From the NCBI GenBank assembly GCA_007741555.1, contig CP036526.1:7739719-7803718 (forward strand): a stretch of 64,000 nucleotides of DNA, written 5' to 3'. The DNA is from Stieleria marina. Lineage in GTDB: Bacteria; Planctomycetota; Planctomycetia; Pirellulales; Pirellulaceae. The notes below the pieces were generated by a model. That model ran no database searches, was not told the DNA's origin, and worked only from the letters and a program-made list of their open reading frames with translations. The position numbers were made by a program, and so were the translations under genes. Numbering within the stretch: the first letter of the stretch is position 1; each line of letters starts with the position of its first letter. Below are positions 8,661 to 17,161 of this stretch, piece by piece.

Positions 8661-9660
8661 CTCAATTCTCAGTGTCGATGACCTGCGTGTCAGTTTCAAA
8701 ACTGACGATGGAATCGTACGTGCCGTGCGTGGCGTATCGTTCGATGTTCGCCGCGGAGAAACCATCGGTCTGGTTGGCGAAAGCGGTAGTGGCAAAAGTG
8801 TCACGAATTTGGCTGTCATGGGCCTGATCCCAAAACCGCCCGGCACGATCGACGGAGGATCCGCAATGTACGACGGGCGCGATCTGTTATCGATGGGCGA
8901 CCGCGAATTGCAGTCGGTTCGCGGCAAAAAGATCGCCATGATCTTTCAAGATCCAATGACAGCGCTCAATCCGCTGATGACTGTCGAACAGCAGATGACC
9001 GAAGTCACTCGCATGCACATGGGTCTGAACAAGAAGGAAGCTCGACTGCGTGCTGCGGAGATGTTGGAAATGGTCGGCATCAGCTCGCCCGCCAAACGCT
9101 TGCGAGACTACCCGCACCAGTTCAGTGGCGGGATGCGGCAACGTGTCATGATCGCCATGGCGCTGTCGTGTGAACCTGACATTTTGATCGCCGATGAACC
9201 CACCACAGCTCTGGACGTAACGATCCAAGCTCAGATATTGGATCTGTTGGCGGATCTACAGAAACGTCGTGGTACCAGCATCATCTTGATCACCCACGAC
9301 CTGGGAGTCGTCGCCGGTGTATGCCACCGCGTGATGGTGATGTACGCCGGACGAGTCGTCGAAAAATCTGATGTGCATCCGTTGTTTGAATCTCCCCAGC
9401 ATCCATACACAATCGGATTGCTGGAGTCCTTGCCGCGAATCGATCAAAGCAAAGGTGGCGAACTACAAGCAATCCCAGGCCAACCGCCCGATCTGGCACA
9501 CATCCCCGACGGCTGTTCGTTTCGACCGCGTTGTCCGTTTTCGATCGACAAGTGCGTTCAGCAAGATCCGCTGCTTACCGAAGTCGGACCGGATCGCTTG
9601 GCAGCGTGTTTGGTGGATGTCGAAACTGCCGAACGAAAAGCGGTGGAGGTGGAATCGTGA
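8653..9660 (+). CDS. Oligopeptide ABC transporter ATPase, OppD/DppD type
   Basis: A 335-residue ATPase with Walker A (GESGSGKS, about residue 40), Q-loop ([14 protein letters not shown]), signature [15 protein letters not shown], Walker [15 protein letters not shown] and the H-loop HDLGVVAG. The C-terminal oligo_HPY extension ([13 protein letters not shown], then IPGQPPDL and a Cys cluster [14 protein letters not shown]...C) is typical of OppD and can hold a Fe-S cluster in some members. It powers peptide import together with the next gene product. The stop overlaps the GTG of that gene (GTGA at 9657-9660). Confidence 0.96.
   Translation: MSDSILSVDDLRVSFKTDDGIVRAVRGVSFDVRRGETIGLVGESGSGKSVTNLAVMGLIPKPPGTIDGGSAMYDGRDLLSMGDRELQSVRGKKIAMIFQDPMTALNPLMTVEQQMTEVTRMHMGLNKKEARLRAAEMLEMVGISSPAKRLRDYPHQFSGGMRQRVMIAMALSCEPDILIADEPTTALDVTIQAQILDLLADLQKRRGTSIILITHDLGVVAGVCHRVMVMYAGRVVEKSDVHPLFESPQHPYTIGLLESLPRIDQSKGGELQAIPGQPPDLAHIPDGCSFRPRCPFSIDKCVQQDPLLTEVGPDRLAACLVDVETAERKAVEVES
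9645..9650 (+). promoter_or_regulatory. Shine-Dalgarno that decides the start of the OppF-like gene
   Basis: GGAGGT lies 6 bases before the GTG at 9657. The frame is open further upstream (to 9531), but that part only overlaps the end of the preceding ATPase gene, so the GTG is taken as the start. Confidence 0.7.
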
Positions 9661-10676
9661 GCACACAAATCCAAAGCGACGCATCAGCAAATCGAACGTC
9701 TGATCCTCCGCTGCTGCAAGTCAATGACCTGCGCGTTTATTTTCCGTTTAGTCGCGGTTCATTGTTTCGACCCGAACACGGTTTCATTCGTGCGGTTGAT
9801 GGTTTGACGTTCGACATTCGCGAAGGTGAGACGCTTGGTTTAGTTGGCGAATCAGGATGCGGAAAGTCGACGACGGCTCGAGCGATCATCAACTTAGTCA
9901 AACCCACGTCCGGCCAAGTGATTTTGGAAGGCACCGATATCACCGGGCTCAACGACAGGTCGATGCTGCCGTATCGGCGCGAAGTACAAATGGTTTTTCA
10001 AGACCCTTTTGCTTCGCTGAACCCTCGCATGACCGTGGGCAGCATCATCGGCGAACCGATTGCAGTACACGGATTGGCCAAGGGCAAAGATCGCAAACTG
10101 GAAGTTATCCGGTTGATGGAACTGGTGGGGTTGAACCCGCGATTTCTGAATCGCTATCCACACGAATTTAGTGGCGGACAGCGCCAACGAATCGGCATCG
10201 CCAGAGCGCTCGCGGTGCAACCAAAACTGATCCTCTGCGACGAACCCGTTTCCGCGTTGGACGTTTCCATTCAAGCGCAGATCATTAATCTGCTAATGGA
10301 TTTGCAACAGCGACTTGGATTGTCCTATTTGTTTATCGCCCACGACTTGAGTGTCGTCAGGCACATCGCGACCCGCGTTGGAGTGATGTACCTAGGTCGA
10401 CTAGTCGAACTGGGTGCTGCTGCTGACCTCTACAGAGCACCGGTACACCCGTATACCGAAGCACTGCTTTCCGCGGTGCCGGTTCCTGATCCAAACGCAG
10501 CGGCAGCGCGAGAACGCATCGTTTTAAGCGGTGAAGTTCCCTCTCCCGACAAGCAATATGTGGGCTGCGCGTTTGCGGATCGCTGCTGGCTTGCCGAAGA
10601 TCGCTGTCGAACTGAACAGCCATCTCTGGCAACAAAAGATCATGCAGGAGCTTGCTGGGTCCGAGCGACCGATTGA
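9657..10676 (+). CDS. Oligopeptide ABC transporter ATPase, OppF/DppF type
   Basis: A 339-residue ATPase with start GTG 9657 overlapping the upstream stop. Motifs in order: Walker [10 protein letters not shown]-loop [14 protein letters not shown], signature [15 protein letters not shown], Walker [16 protein letters not shown]-loop AHDLSVV, then the oligo_HPY tail ([16 protein letters not shown], with [15 protein letters not shown] cysteines). The loop before Walker A contains [20 protein letters not shown], as in OppF/DppF proteins. It dimerises with the OppD-like subunit. It is the last gene of the operon; no clear terminator is visible behind it. Confidence 0.96.
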   Translation: MSTQIQSDASANRTSDPPLLQVNDLRVYFPFSRGSLFRPEHGFIRAVDGLTFDIREGETLGLVGESGCGKSTTARAIINLVKPTSGQVILEGTDITGLNDRSMLPYRREVQMVFQDPFASLNPRMTVGSIIGEPIAVHGLAKGKDRKLEVIRLMELVGLNPRFLNRYPHEFSGGQRQRIGIARALAVQPKLILCDEPVSALDVSIQAQIINLLMDLQQRLGLSYLFIAHDLSVVRHIATRVGVMYLGRLVELGAAADLYRAPVHPYTEALLSAVPVPDPNAAAARERIVLSGEVPSPDKQYVGCAFADRCWLAEDRCRTEQPSLATKDHAGACWVRATD

Positions 10677-10863
10677 TTGCAACACTTTGCTTTTGCCGCT
10701 CTCTTTGTCCGCAATGAAAACCTTTGCTGAAAAGGAGCTCTTGGCGGACTATTCGGCCAATGCGTTATTGTCATAATGTTGTCGGTGATCGAAATTGTCT
10801 TTTCTTTGAGGTCACCGCGCTAATCAATCTTCTCGGAATCAAGTTTGCCGGAGAACTTACAAG

Positions 10864-11472
10864 ATGGAACGCGTCTTTCGCTGCGGAGTCGTGCCATTCG
10901 CCTTGGCGTTTCTTTCGATGATGTCCATCGTTTCGGCGGACATCCCGGTCGCCAAAAGCACTCCGGCCAAACCGACGCCGCTGATCAAAGGTGATGCCGC
11001 CGGTGCATTTTATGTCACCAAGATCGCAGGCGCCAAAGACGATGGCGTGGATGTGGGGCAAGAACTCTGTTACCGATGCCGGTATGGGTCTCGACCAATC
11101 GTGATGGTGTTTGCACGCAGGGCCGATGACAAGCTATCGGACTTGATGGTTCAGTTGGACAAAGCCGTCCAAAGTAGCAAGGAGTCTCAGCTCCGAGGCC
11201 TAGTCACGTTGCTCAATGACGATTTGGCGAAGGCCAAAGACAACGCGAATAAGCTTGCTGACAAAACGGGTGTCAAACTGGTCCCCATTGTCGTCGCAAA
11301 AGACAACGCGACCGGCCCTCCCAACTACAAACTGAATCAATCCAGTGACGTGACCATCGTGATGGCCAGCGACAGTCAAGTTGTCTGGACGCGTGCCTAT
11401 TCTGGTGACAGCGTTGATGTTTTGGATGTAATGAGCCACGTCAAAGCGTTGATCGCACAGTCGATTCAGTAG
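10864..11472 (+). CDS. Secreted protein with thioredoxin-like CxxC segment, function unknown
   Basis: A 202-residue protein with a signal peptide (residues 1-25, ending VSADI) and then a mature domain that contains ELCYRCRYGSRPIVMVFARR. A CxxC followed by a hydrophobic beta strand is the layout of a thioredoxin/redoxin fold, and the later VKLVPIVVA and DVTIVMASDSQVVW stretches would give the central and edge strands. A redox or periplasmic disulfide role is therefore plausible, but the usual WCxPC context is absent and the domain assignment is inference. GGAG at 10850-10853 is a weak ribosome site. No operon partner is evident; the next gene starts 191 bases on. Confidence 0.7.
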   Translation: MERVFRCGVVPFALAFLSMMSIVSADIPVAKSTPAKPTPLIKGDAAGAFYVTKIAGAKDDGVDVGQELCYRCRYGSRPIVMVFARRADDKLSDLMVQLDKAVQSSKESQLRGLVTLLNDDLAKAKDNANKLADKTGVKLVPIVVAKDNATGPPNYKLNQSSDVTIVMASDSQVVWTRAYSGDSVDVLDVMSHVKALIAQSIQ

Positions 11473-11521
11473 CGCCATTCCAGTCGCTGCCGGCTGTCCC
11501 CTCCGCCAACGCCGTTTCTTC

Positions 11522-11540
11522 TTTGCGAAATCATCGCAAA
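11522..11540. other. TTTGCGA/TCGCAAA hairpin
   Basis: TTTGCGA (11522-11528) and TCGCAAA (11534-11540) enclose a 5-base loop, 50 bases after the stop of the thioredoxin-like gene. No T run follows, so termination is doubtful. The TGCGA/TCGCA core recurs in other hairpins of this window. Confidence 0.35.
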
Positions 11541-11663
11541 AAGCGTTCTGCTTTGTTCGATCTATCTGTTTTGTGACCTAGCGTTCAATAAGGAACCGCA
11601 TGTCTCGGGTGTACCGAGTCTGGAGTTCCGATTGCAACGATTTTGCAACTCAGACAGATCACC

Positions 11664-12743
11664 ATGACCCACTCGTTGAATCGGCCAAGATACTTATTGC
11701 GCTGGGATCATGCCTGCGCTAAGGATCTCAGCCAGGACACTGTGGTGGCATCCCATCGTCTTGGCGAATTGCCACTGGCACATGACCAGCGGCTTTGCGA
11801 CTTGCTCAGCGAGCACCCACGCGATCTGACACAGGTTTACTCGACGGGCAGTGAATTGTCTCATCCCAATGAACTTCGCGTCGGCGAACTGGGTGACTGC
11901 CGCAGCGACCAAATCTTAGAAGCAGTTCGCCGCGGACGACTGTGCATTGTTCTACGAGACGTCGACAAGCACCAAAACGATTTTCGTCACTTACTCGGTC
12001 GGCTCTACAGCGAGCTCAACGAGTGCGACTCCAGCCTGCGAGCAAGTGACATTGCCGGGGATCTTGTTCTGGCGTCTCCAAATGCTCTGCAGTACTTCAA
12101 CTGCGATCCTTGCCCAACGATACGTTGGCAACTGCGTGGCAGTCAGTCCATCAGCCTGTACCCGGTCGACAATCACTTTATCGATCCCCAGACACGACAA
12201 GCCATCGCGGTCGAAGGTCAATGCTCCGAACTGTTCGGTGCCAGCTATCAGGGTACTGCACCGCAGGGCGTCGGACTTTACTTTGAGGCCGATTTTTTAA
12301 AGGACGCTCAGACATATTTTGTTGACGCTGGCAACCTGATTTCCATTCCGCATCTGATTCCTCGACACACGCAGTACCACGGTGATCTGTGCGTCTGGTT
12401 TCAGACTCGAGCCAACACGCCGCAGTCGCTTCGGTACCGAAACATCGCGTCCGCTAATTGCTTCATCAGCAAGGCATATCCCCGCATCGCGCGACACGAC
12501 AGCCAAAAGGGAATCTTGGCGGCGACCAAGAACTTACTGGGCAGCATTCTATCGCTCACTGACCGTCGTACTGAACCAGTTCATCAATTGCCGGCAAGTT
12601 TCTCGATCTCGCCGGTAAAAGACCTCGCTCCAACGAAAACACTTTCGCAGCGATCCAGCAAGAAAACTCAACCATCACCAGTCGTCGGCTTTCTCAGCCC
12701 GACGCAATCAATCTCAATTACCCCCGTTGTTTCGGAGCAATAA
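11664..12743 (+). CDS. Cupin-like (JmjC/FIH-fold) protein, probably lacking a metal ligand
   Basis: A 359-residue cytoplasmic protein. The pattern HRLGELPLAHDQRLCDLL, then VRRGRLCIVLRDVDKH, SPNALQYF followed by WQLRGSQSISLYP, and later LISIPHLIPRH resembles a family of cupin-like proteins related to JmjC/FIH oxygenases, remembered from many Proteobacteria and planctomycetes. In those the segment after SPNA usually carries a His (HxD) that binds metal; here it reads FNCD, so the His seems lost and oxygenase activity is doubtful. Residues from about 300 on are a Ser/Pro/Thr-rich tail of low complexity. ATG 11664 chosen; a TTG at 11643 would add 7 residues. It stops 4 bases before the cytochrome gene and may be cotranscribed with it. 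Confidence 0.6.
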   Translation: MTHSLNRPRYLLRWDHACAKDLSQDTVVASHRLGELPLAHDQRLCDLLSEHPRDLTQVYSTGSELSHPNELRVGELGDCRSDQILEAVRRGRLCIVLRDVDKHQNDFRHLLGRLYSELNECDSSLRASDIAGDLVLASPNALQYFNCDPCPTIRWQLRGSQSISLYPVDNHFIDPQTRQAIAVEGQCSELFGASYQGTAPQGVGLYFEADFLKDAQTYFVDAGNLISIPHLIPRHTQYHGDLCVWFQTRANTPQSLRYRNIASANCFISKAYPRIARHDSQKGILAATKNLLGSILSLTDRRTEPVHQLPASFSISPVKDLAPTKTLSQRSSKKTQPSPVVGFLSPTQSISITPVVSEQ

Positions 12744-12747
12744 ATCG

Positions 12748-13776
12748 ATGTTTGCACGACCTTTTGTCTATGCAGGTCTGGGACTCACACTGGCTACTGC
12801 CGCCTTCGCTGCCACCGCAACGCAGTCGTCTTCCGCGACGCCTGCGGTGGCGGCACCGGCGACACCTAGCAAGGTCCTGGGCAACCAAGCTTGTGTGAAA
12901 TGTCACGCCAACGAAGTCAAAGTTTGGGAAGCCACGCCGCATGCCCACACGTTCGAGGAACTTCACCGTCGCCCCGAAGCCAAGCAAATTGCATCGAAGC
13001 TTGGTCTGACGTCGATCAAGCATGATGGTCGCTGCGTCAATTGCCACTACACACAACAAACCGACGCCGCTGGATCAGCCCACGCGATTGCCGGCGTGTC
13101 CTGCGAATCGTGTCACGGCGCTGCCAAAGACTGGTTGGATATCCACCACAACTATGGCGCCGAGAACATCACTCGTTTGACCGAATCGCCCGCTCATCGC
13201 GCCAGTCGCATCGCAAGCTCGGTTTCGGCCGGCATGCGAAACCCAAACAACGTGTTTGCCGTAGCGCAAAGTTGCTTGCGTTGCCACACAACTGCAGACG
13301 AAGAATTGGTCAACATCGGTGGTCATACACCGGGAAGCCTGGACTTTGAATTCGTTGCCTGGAGCCAAGGCAAAGTGCGTCACAATTTCGTGCGGACCGA
13401 CGGCAACTCCAACGAAGCAAGTTCTCCTGAGCGAGTCCGTGTGATGTTTGTCGCTGGCATGATCGCCGAACTCGAAGCCAGTTTGCGAGCCACTGCCGTG
13501 GCAACGAAAAAAGCCACGTACGGCGTGACCGCCGCGAAACGCACCGCACGCACCGCAGCCCGTTTGAAGAGCGTTGCGGCCAAGGTTGACGCTCCCGTTT
13601 TGAATGCCATCGTGAAGGTGTTCGGAAGTGTCAAATTGAAACTAAACAACGAAGCACAACTAACCGCCGCTGCCAATCTGATTGCCAAATACGGTTTTCA
13701 ATTCGCGGCCGAGAACGACGGCAGCGCGCTGGGCAGCCTGGATGCGTTCATTCCCAAGAGTGACCGTTGGAAGTAG
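12748..13776 (+). CDS. Periplasmic tetrahaem cytochrome c (cytochrome c554-like)
   Basis: A 342-residue protein with a signal peptide (cleavage near AFA-AT, residue 21) and four CxxCH haem sites: CVKCH (49-53), CVNCH (96-100), CESCH (119-123) and CLRCH (176-180). Additional His residues (HAH 65-67, HDG 92, HIG/HH regions) can act as distal ligands. The spacing and the GVSCESCHGAAKDW segment are those of the cytochrome c554/multihaem family (PF13435). It should carry electrons in the periplasm. The C-terminal part (about 225-342) is Ala/Lys-rich, helical and haem-free. The ATG at 12748 is chosen over a TTG at 12727 because it gives a clean signal peptide. A strong terminator follows. Confidence 0.9.
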   Translation: MFARPFVYAGLGLTLATAAFAATATQSSSATPAVAAPATPSKVLGNQACVKCHANEVKVWEATPHAHTFEELHRRPEAKQIASKLGLTSIKHDGRCVNCHYTQQTDAAGSAHAIAGVSCESCHGAAKDWLDIHHNYGAENITRLTESPAHRASRIASSVSAGMRNPNNVFAVAQSCLRCHTTADEELVNIGGHTPGSLDFEFVAWSQGKVRHNFVRTDGNSNEASSPERVRVMFVAGMIAELEASLRATAVATKKATYGVTAAKRTARTAARLKSVAAKVDAPVLNAIVKVFGSVKLKLNNEAQLTAAANLIAKYGFQFAAENDGSALGSLDAFIPKSDRWK

Positions 13777-13810
13777 ATCCGACGAATCCGAGGAGCTTCT
13801 GCTCACTTAG

Positions 13811-13838
13811 CCCTGCAAATCGCAGGGTTATTTTTTTT
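13811..13838 (+). terminator. Rho-independent terminator after the cytochrome gene
   Basis: CCCTGC (13811-13816) and GCAGGG (13822-13827) enclose a 5-base loop and are followed by TTA and eight T residues (13831-13838). It lies 35 bases after the stop. Confidence 0.88.
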
Positions 13839-13968
13839 GCATTTCACACCGAATCAGCCATTTTCGCCGCGTGATTTGCGATTCGGCAAATCGGTTTGTA
13901 AGCGGACCACAGAGCATCCATACTGACGGGTCGTTCCTTCTTTCGATCCAGTTTTGCGGCTCAAGTGG

Positions 13969-16900
13969 ATGCATCTCATCAAAAATCTAGTTTTCGTCAT
14001 CGCCGCCGTGACGTTCGTGTTCAACGTTTCGCCGGCACAGGGCGACGGCCCGATGGCATTCCGCCCAGGCCCCGATGGCAAACCCGTGCAAGTCCCAGGC
14101 ACGGGCGAATCCAAAGGCGGCGACGGTAAGGATGGTCAACCCAAACCGCCCGAAAAGGGCGGCAAGAAATCGAAGGATGACGATAACAAAGAAGGAAAGT
14201 CGCCCGAGCCAAAAATCATCCGCCGTGGTGAAGTTGTCGACGGAACCGCGGACGCTGATGAACTGAAAGCGACCGTGGGCGAGGACGGAAAAGTCGCGTT
14301 CCAGTTTCGCAATCAGAGTTGGGTCGAATTGGTTCAATGGCTGTCGGACATCACCAACAAACCACTCGACTGGTTGGAACTCCCCGGCGACCGCGTCAAC
14401 CTTGCTTCGCCCGGTCGCTACACCGTGGCCGAAACACAAGATCTCTTTAACCGGCACTTACTTGCTCGCGGGTTCACGATCCTGGAACTCGATGGCGGCA
14501 TGACGATTACGCAAACCAAAGACATCAATCCCGCAGTGGTACCGCGAGTTTCGCTCGCGGAGCTACATGTCCTTGAGCCTCATGCATTCGTGCGAACATC
14601 CTTGGACATCGGCTGGCTCTCCGCAGAAAAAATGGCGCAAGAATTGACTGCCATGATCAGCACGAATGGCCGATTGACGGCCATGACGACGACCAATCGC
14701 ATCGAAGCCATGGATGCCGCCATCAATTTGCAAGAACTTGCTCGTGTGATGGAACAGGAACGCGACAGTGCCAGCCGCGAAGCCTTGGCTCCCGAATTCA
14801 AACTTCGCTATCTGCCGGCCGAAGAAGCCAAAAAAATGCTGGAGCAGTTCCTGGGTGTCCAGGAAAAAAAGTCGGCGCCCATGACGCCACAGCAAATGCA
14901 GATGATGCAGCAACAGATGCGAAACCAAGGCGGCAAGGCCGTGCCGACCGCCAAGAAGGTCGAAGTCTCCATTGTTGCCAATATTCGCCAAAACTCGGTC
15001 ATCATTCGCGCGCCAGCGGATCGTGTTGCCGTGGCCACAGAGTTCATCAAACGCATCGATGTTCCTAGCGACGCCATGACTTCCCTGGCCGACATCCAGT
15101 CTCGCATGCAAGTCTTTCGGCTTTCGTCGCTTGATCCCGAAAAGCTAATCGAAATCATCACGGAAACAAACGTCCTGGAACCGTCCACGCGACTGCGTGC
15201 CGACAATGAAAACAACGCCTTGATCGTATCGGGAAGCGCCCCCGACCGATTTATCATCACCAGTTTGATCGAACGACTGGACGGCAGTGGCCGACGATTT
15301 GAAGTCCTTCAGCTTCGGCGGCTGAGCCCAACCGAAGTCGCCGAATCCATCTCCTTTCTGATGGGGCAAAAAGAAGAAAAGGACGAAGGCTCATCGCGAA
15401 ATCGTTACTACGGCTTCTACGGATACGGCGGCAACGAAGAAGAAAAGAAGAAGACGGACGAGTTCCGTGTCGCTGCGAATGAACGCTATCGACAAGTACT
15501 CTTGTGGGCAAGCGAATCCGAAATGGAGCAAGTCGAATCACTGCTGATCAAACTTGGCGAGATTCCGCCTCCGGGAGGCAGCAAACGGACGATGCGAATG
15601 GTCGACGCGGCCGCCACGCCAGAAACCTACGAGTACTTGCTGAAACTTCAACAACAATGGAGCTCTACCTCCGGGACTCCGCTGCAGCTCCCAGATAAAG
15701 AACTGTTCAAAGATCCGATCGATGAAGTCAATCAGACGGACGACACAGAGACCGAGAATGCCGATCAGCAAGAAGAGCAGGAGGCTGCCCGTCCCAAAAA
15801 CAGCGACGAAGATGACGCCGTTGCGTCCAACAGCGTGATCAAGCCAGGATACTTGGTAGCGATGCAACCACCTTCCGACCAAGTCGAATCGGGAACTGCT
15901 GCCCCCAACAACGCTGCTGACTCTGGCAACGCGGCTGACTCGGACAGTGCTTTGCAGGACGACGCGGCAGCGCCGGCCAGGAAAGTAATTCGGTCGGCAG
16001 CAGAATTCGACAGCGTGTTTCGGCCCAAGCCAGAACCGAAAGTCCAGAAAAGCAAGTCGTCCGGATCGCCGATTCGCATTGAAGTCGATTCGGAAGGCAA
16101 CCTGCTACTACTGTCCAGCGACACCAAATCACTCGATCAACTTGAGGATTTGATGATGATGGTCAAACCACCTCGACGACCGTATCGTGTTTTCAAAATC
16201 AAGTTTGCGTCCTCGTTTTGGGTCAAACTGAATTTGGAAGAGTATTTTGAGGACGCCGAAGAGGAGGACTCCGAAGCCGATCGTTTCTACCGTTGGTGGA
16301 ATGACGATACGGAAGACGAAGACGAAGGACCGACTGGTTTGGGCAAAGGCAATCCACTGAAATTTGTAGAAGACCCGGACACCAATACCATCGTGGTCTC
16401 TGGCGCGACCAGCGACCAACTGCGGACGATTTCCGAATTGATTGAACTTTGGGACATCAACGAACCAAACAACAAACGCAAGATGCGATTCACGCGTCTG
16501 GTCTCCTTGCAATACGGGCGGGCGGGCGCGATCGCCGAAACCGTCAAAGAAGCCTATCGTGATTTGCTTAGCAGCAATGACAAATCCTTTGGGGGACGTG
16601 GTGGAGGCGGTGGCGGAGAAAAGGGAGACAAGGGTGATGCCAAGCGGAAACGCGAGGGCAACGGCTCCGGGCTGGTTGACCGAGAGAACGGCAACGAAGG
16701 TGGTGGCGCGGACTTTTCTTTCAAAGGCAAGTTGTCCATGGGCATCGACGAAGTTGGCAACACGCTACTGGTCAGTGCGGAAGGTGAAGACCTGCTGGAA
16801 TTGATCACCGGGATGATCGAGAAACTCGATTTGGCCGCTCGATCGGCCGGCGAGGTGGAAATTTTTCAACTCTCCGGCAATGTCAGTACTCAAAGTGTTC

Positions 16901-16995
16901 AGCAGGCGCTGGAGGCATTCGGATCTGGCGCAAGCACCAAGGCCACTGCTGAAACACGCCCGCGACGACCTTTCGGTGGACAAAGCCAAGATTAG
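13969..16995 (+). CDS. Large secretin-N-domain (NolW-like) repeat protein without secretin pore
   Basis: A 1008-residue secreted protein (signal peptide residues 1-23, ending SPAQG). After a Lys/Gly/Pro-rich linker comes an N0-like segment (FQFRNQSWVELVQWLSDITN... to GMTITQ, about 100-185), then repeated NolW-type units of the form FRLSSLDPEKLIEIIT...NALIVSGSAPDRFIITSLIERLD and similar (about 200-280, 380-450, 690-850 and 920-990). Low-complexity acidic and Gly-rich linkers separate them. In type II/III secretins such N-domains precede a C-terminal barrel; no barrel-like region is seen here, the protein ends shortly after the last N-domain. It probably forms a periplasmic scaffold. An MmpL exporter follows 166 bases downstream. 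ATG 13969 chosen; a TTG at 13954 is also open. Confidence 0.82.
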   Translation: MHLIKNLVFVIAAVTFVFNVSPAQGDGPMAFRPGPDGKPVQVPGTGESKGGDGKDGQPKPPEKGGKKSKDDDNKEGKSPEPKIIRRGEVVDGTADADELKATVGEDGKVAFQFRNQSWVELVQWLSDITNKPLDWLELPGDRVNLASPGRYTVAETQDLFNRHLLARGFTILELDGGMTITQTKDINPAVVPRVSLAELHVLEPHAFVRTSLDIGWLSAEKMAQELTAMISTNGRLTAMTTTNRIEAMDAAINLQELARVMEQERDSASREALAPEFKLRYLPAEEAKKMLEQFLGVQEKKSAPMTPQQMQMMQQQMRNQGGKAVPTAKKVEVSIVANIRQNSVIIRAPADRVAVATEFIKRIDVPSDAMTSLADIQSRMQVFRLSSLDPEKLIEIITETNVLEPSTRLRADNENNALIVSGSAPDRFIITSLIERLDGSGRRFEVLQLRRLSPTEVAESISFLMGQKEEKDEGSSRNRYYGFYGYGGNEEEKKKTDEFRVAANERYRQVLLWASESEMEQVESLLIKLGEIPPPGGSKRTMRMVDAAATPETYEYLLKLQQQWSSTSGTPLQLPDKELFKDPIDEVNQTDDTETENADQQEEQEAARPKNSDEDDAVASNSVIKPGYLVAMQPPSDQVESGTAAPNNAADSGNAADSDSALQDDAAAPARKVIRSAAEFDSVFRPKPEPKVQKSKSSGSPIRIEVDSEGNLLLLSSDTKSLDQLEDLMMMVKPPRRPYRVFKIKFASSFWVKLNLEEYFEDAEEEDSEADRFYRWWNDDTEDEDEGPTGLGKGNPLKFVEDPDTNTIVVSGATSDQLRTISELIELWDINEPNNKRKMRFTRLVSLQYGRAGAIAETVKEAYRDLLSSNDKSFGGRGGGGGGEKGDKGDAKRKREGNGSGLVDRENGNEGGGADFSFKGKLSMGIDEVGNTLLVSAEGEDLLELITGMIEKLDLAARSAGEVEIFQLSGNVSTQSVQQALEAFGSGASTKATAETRPRRPFGGQSQD

Positions 16996-17161
16996 CAGTC
17001 AATTTAGATGACCTGGCATCCCCCGCCAGCAGCAGCTGTCCATGTGTTCGCGTGGACTGCAAGAACCGACGGTAATGGGGTAACTTGGTATTTGAAACAG
17101 CCGTCTTTTGCTGCCTCTTTCTTGGCCAGGCTCCCTTGCTGTCGACCCCACAATTGAATTG

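Noticed and set aside
9531-9656. N-terminal extension of the OppF-like gene
   Set aside because: Overlaps the OppD-like gene; the GTG with GGAGGT before it fits the family.
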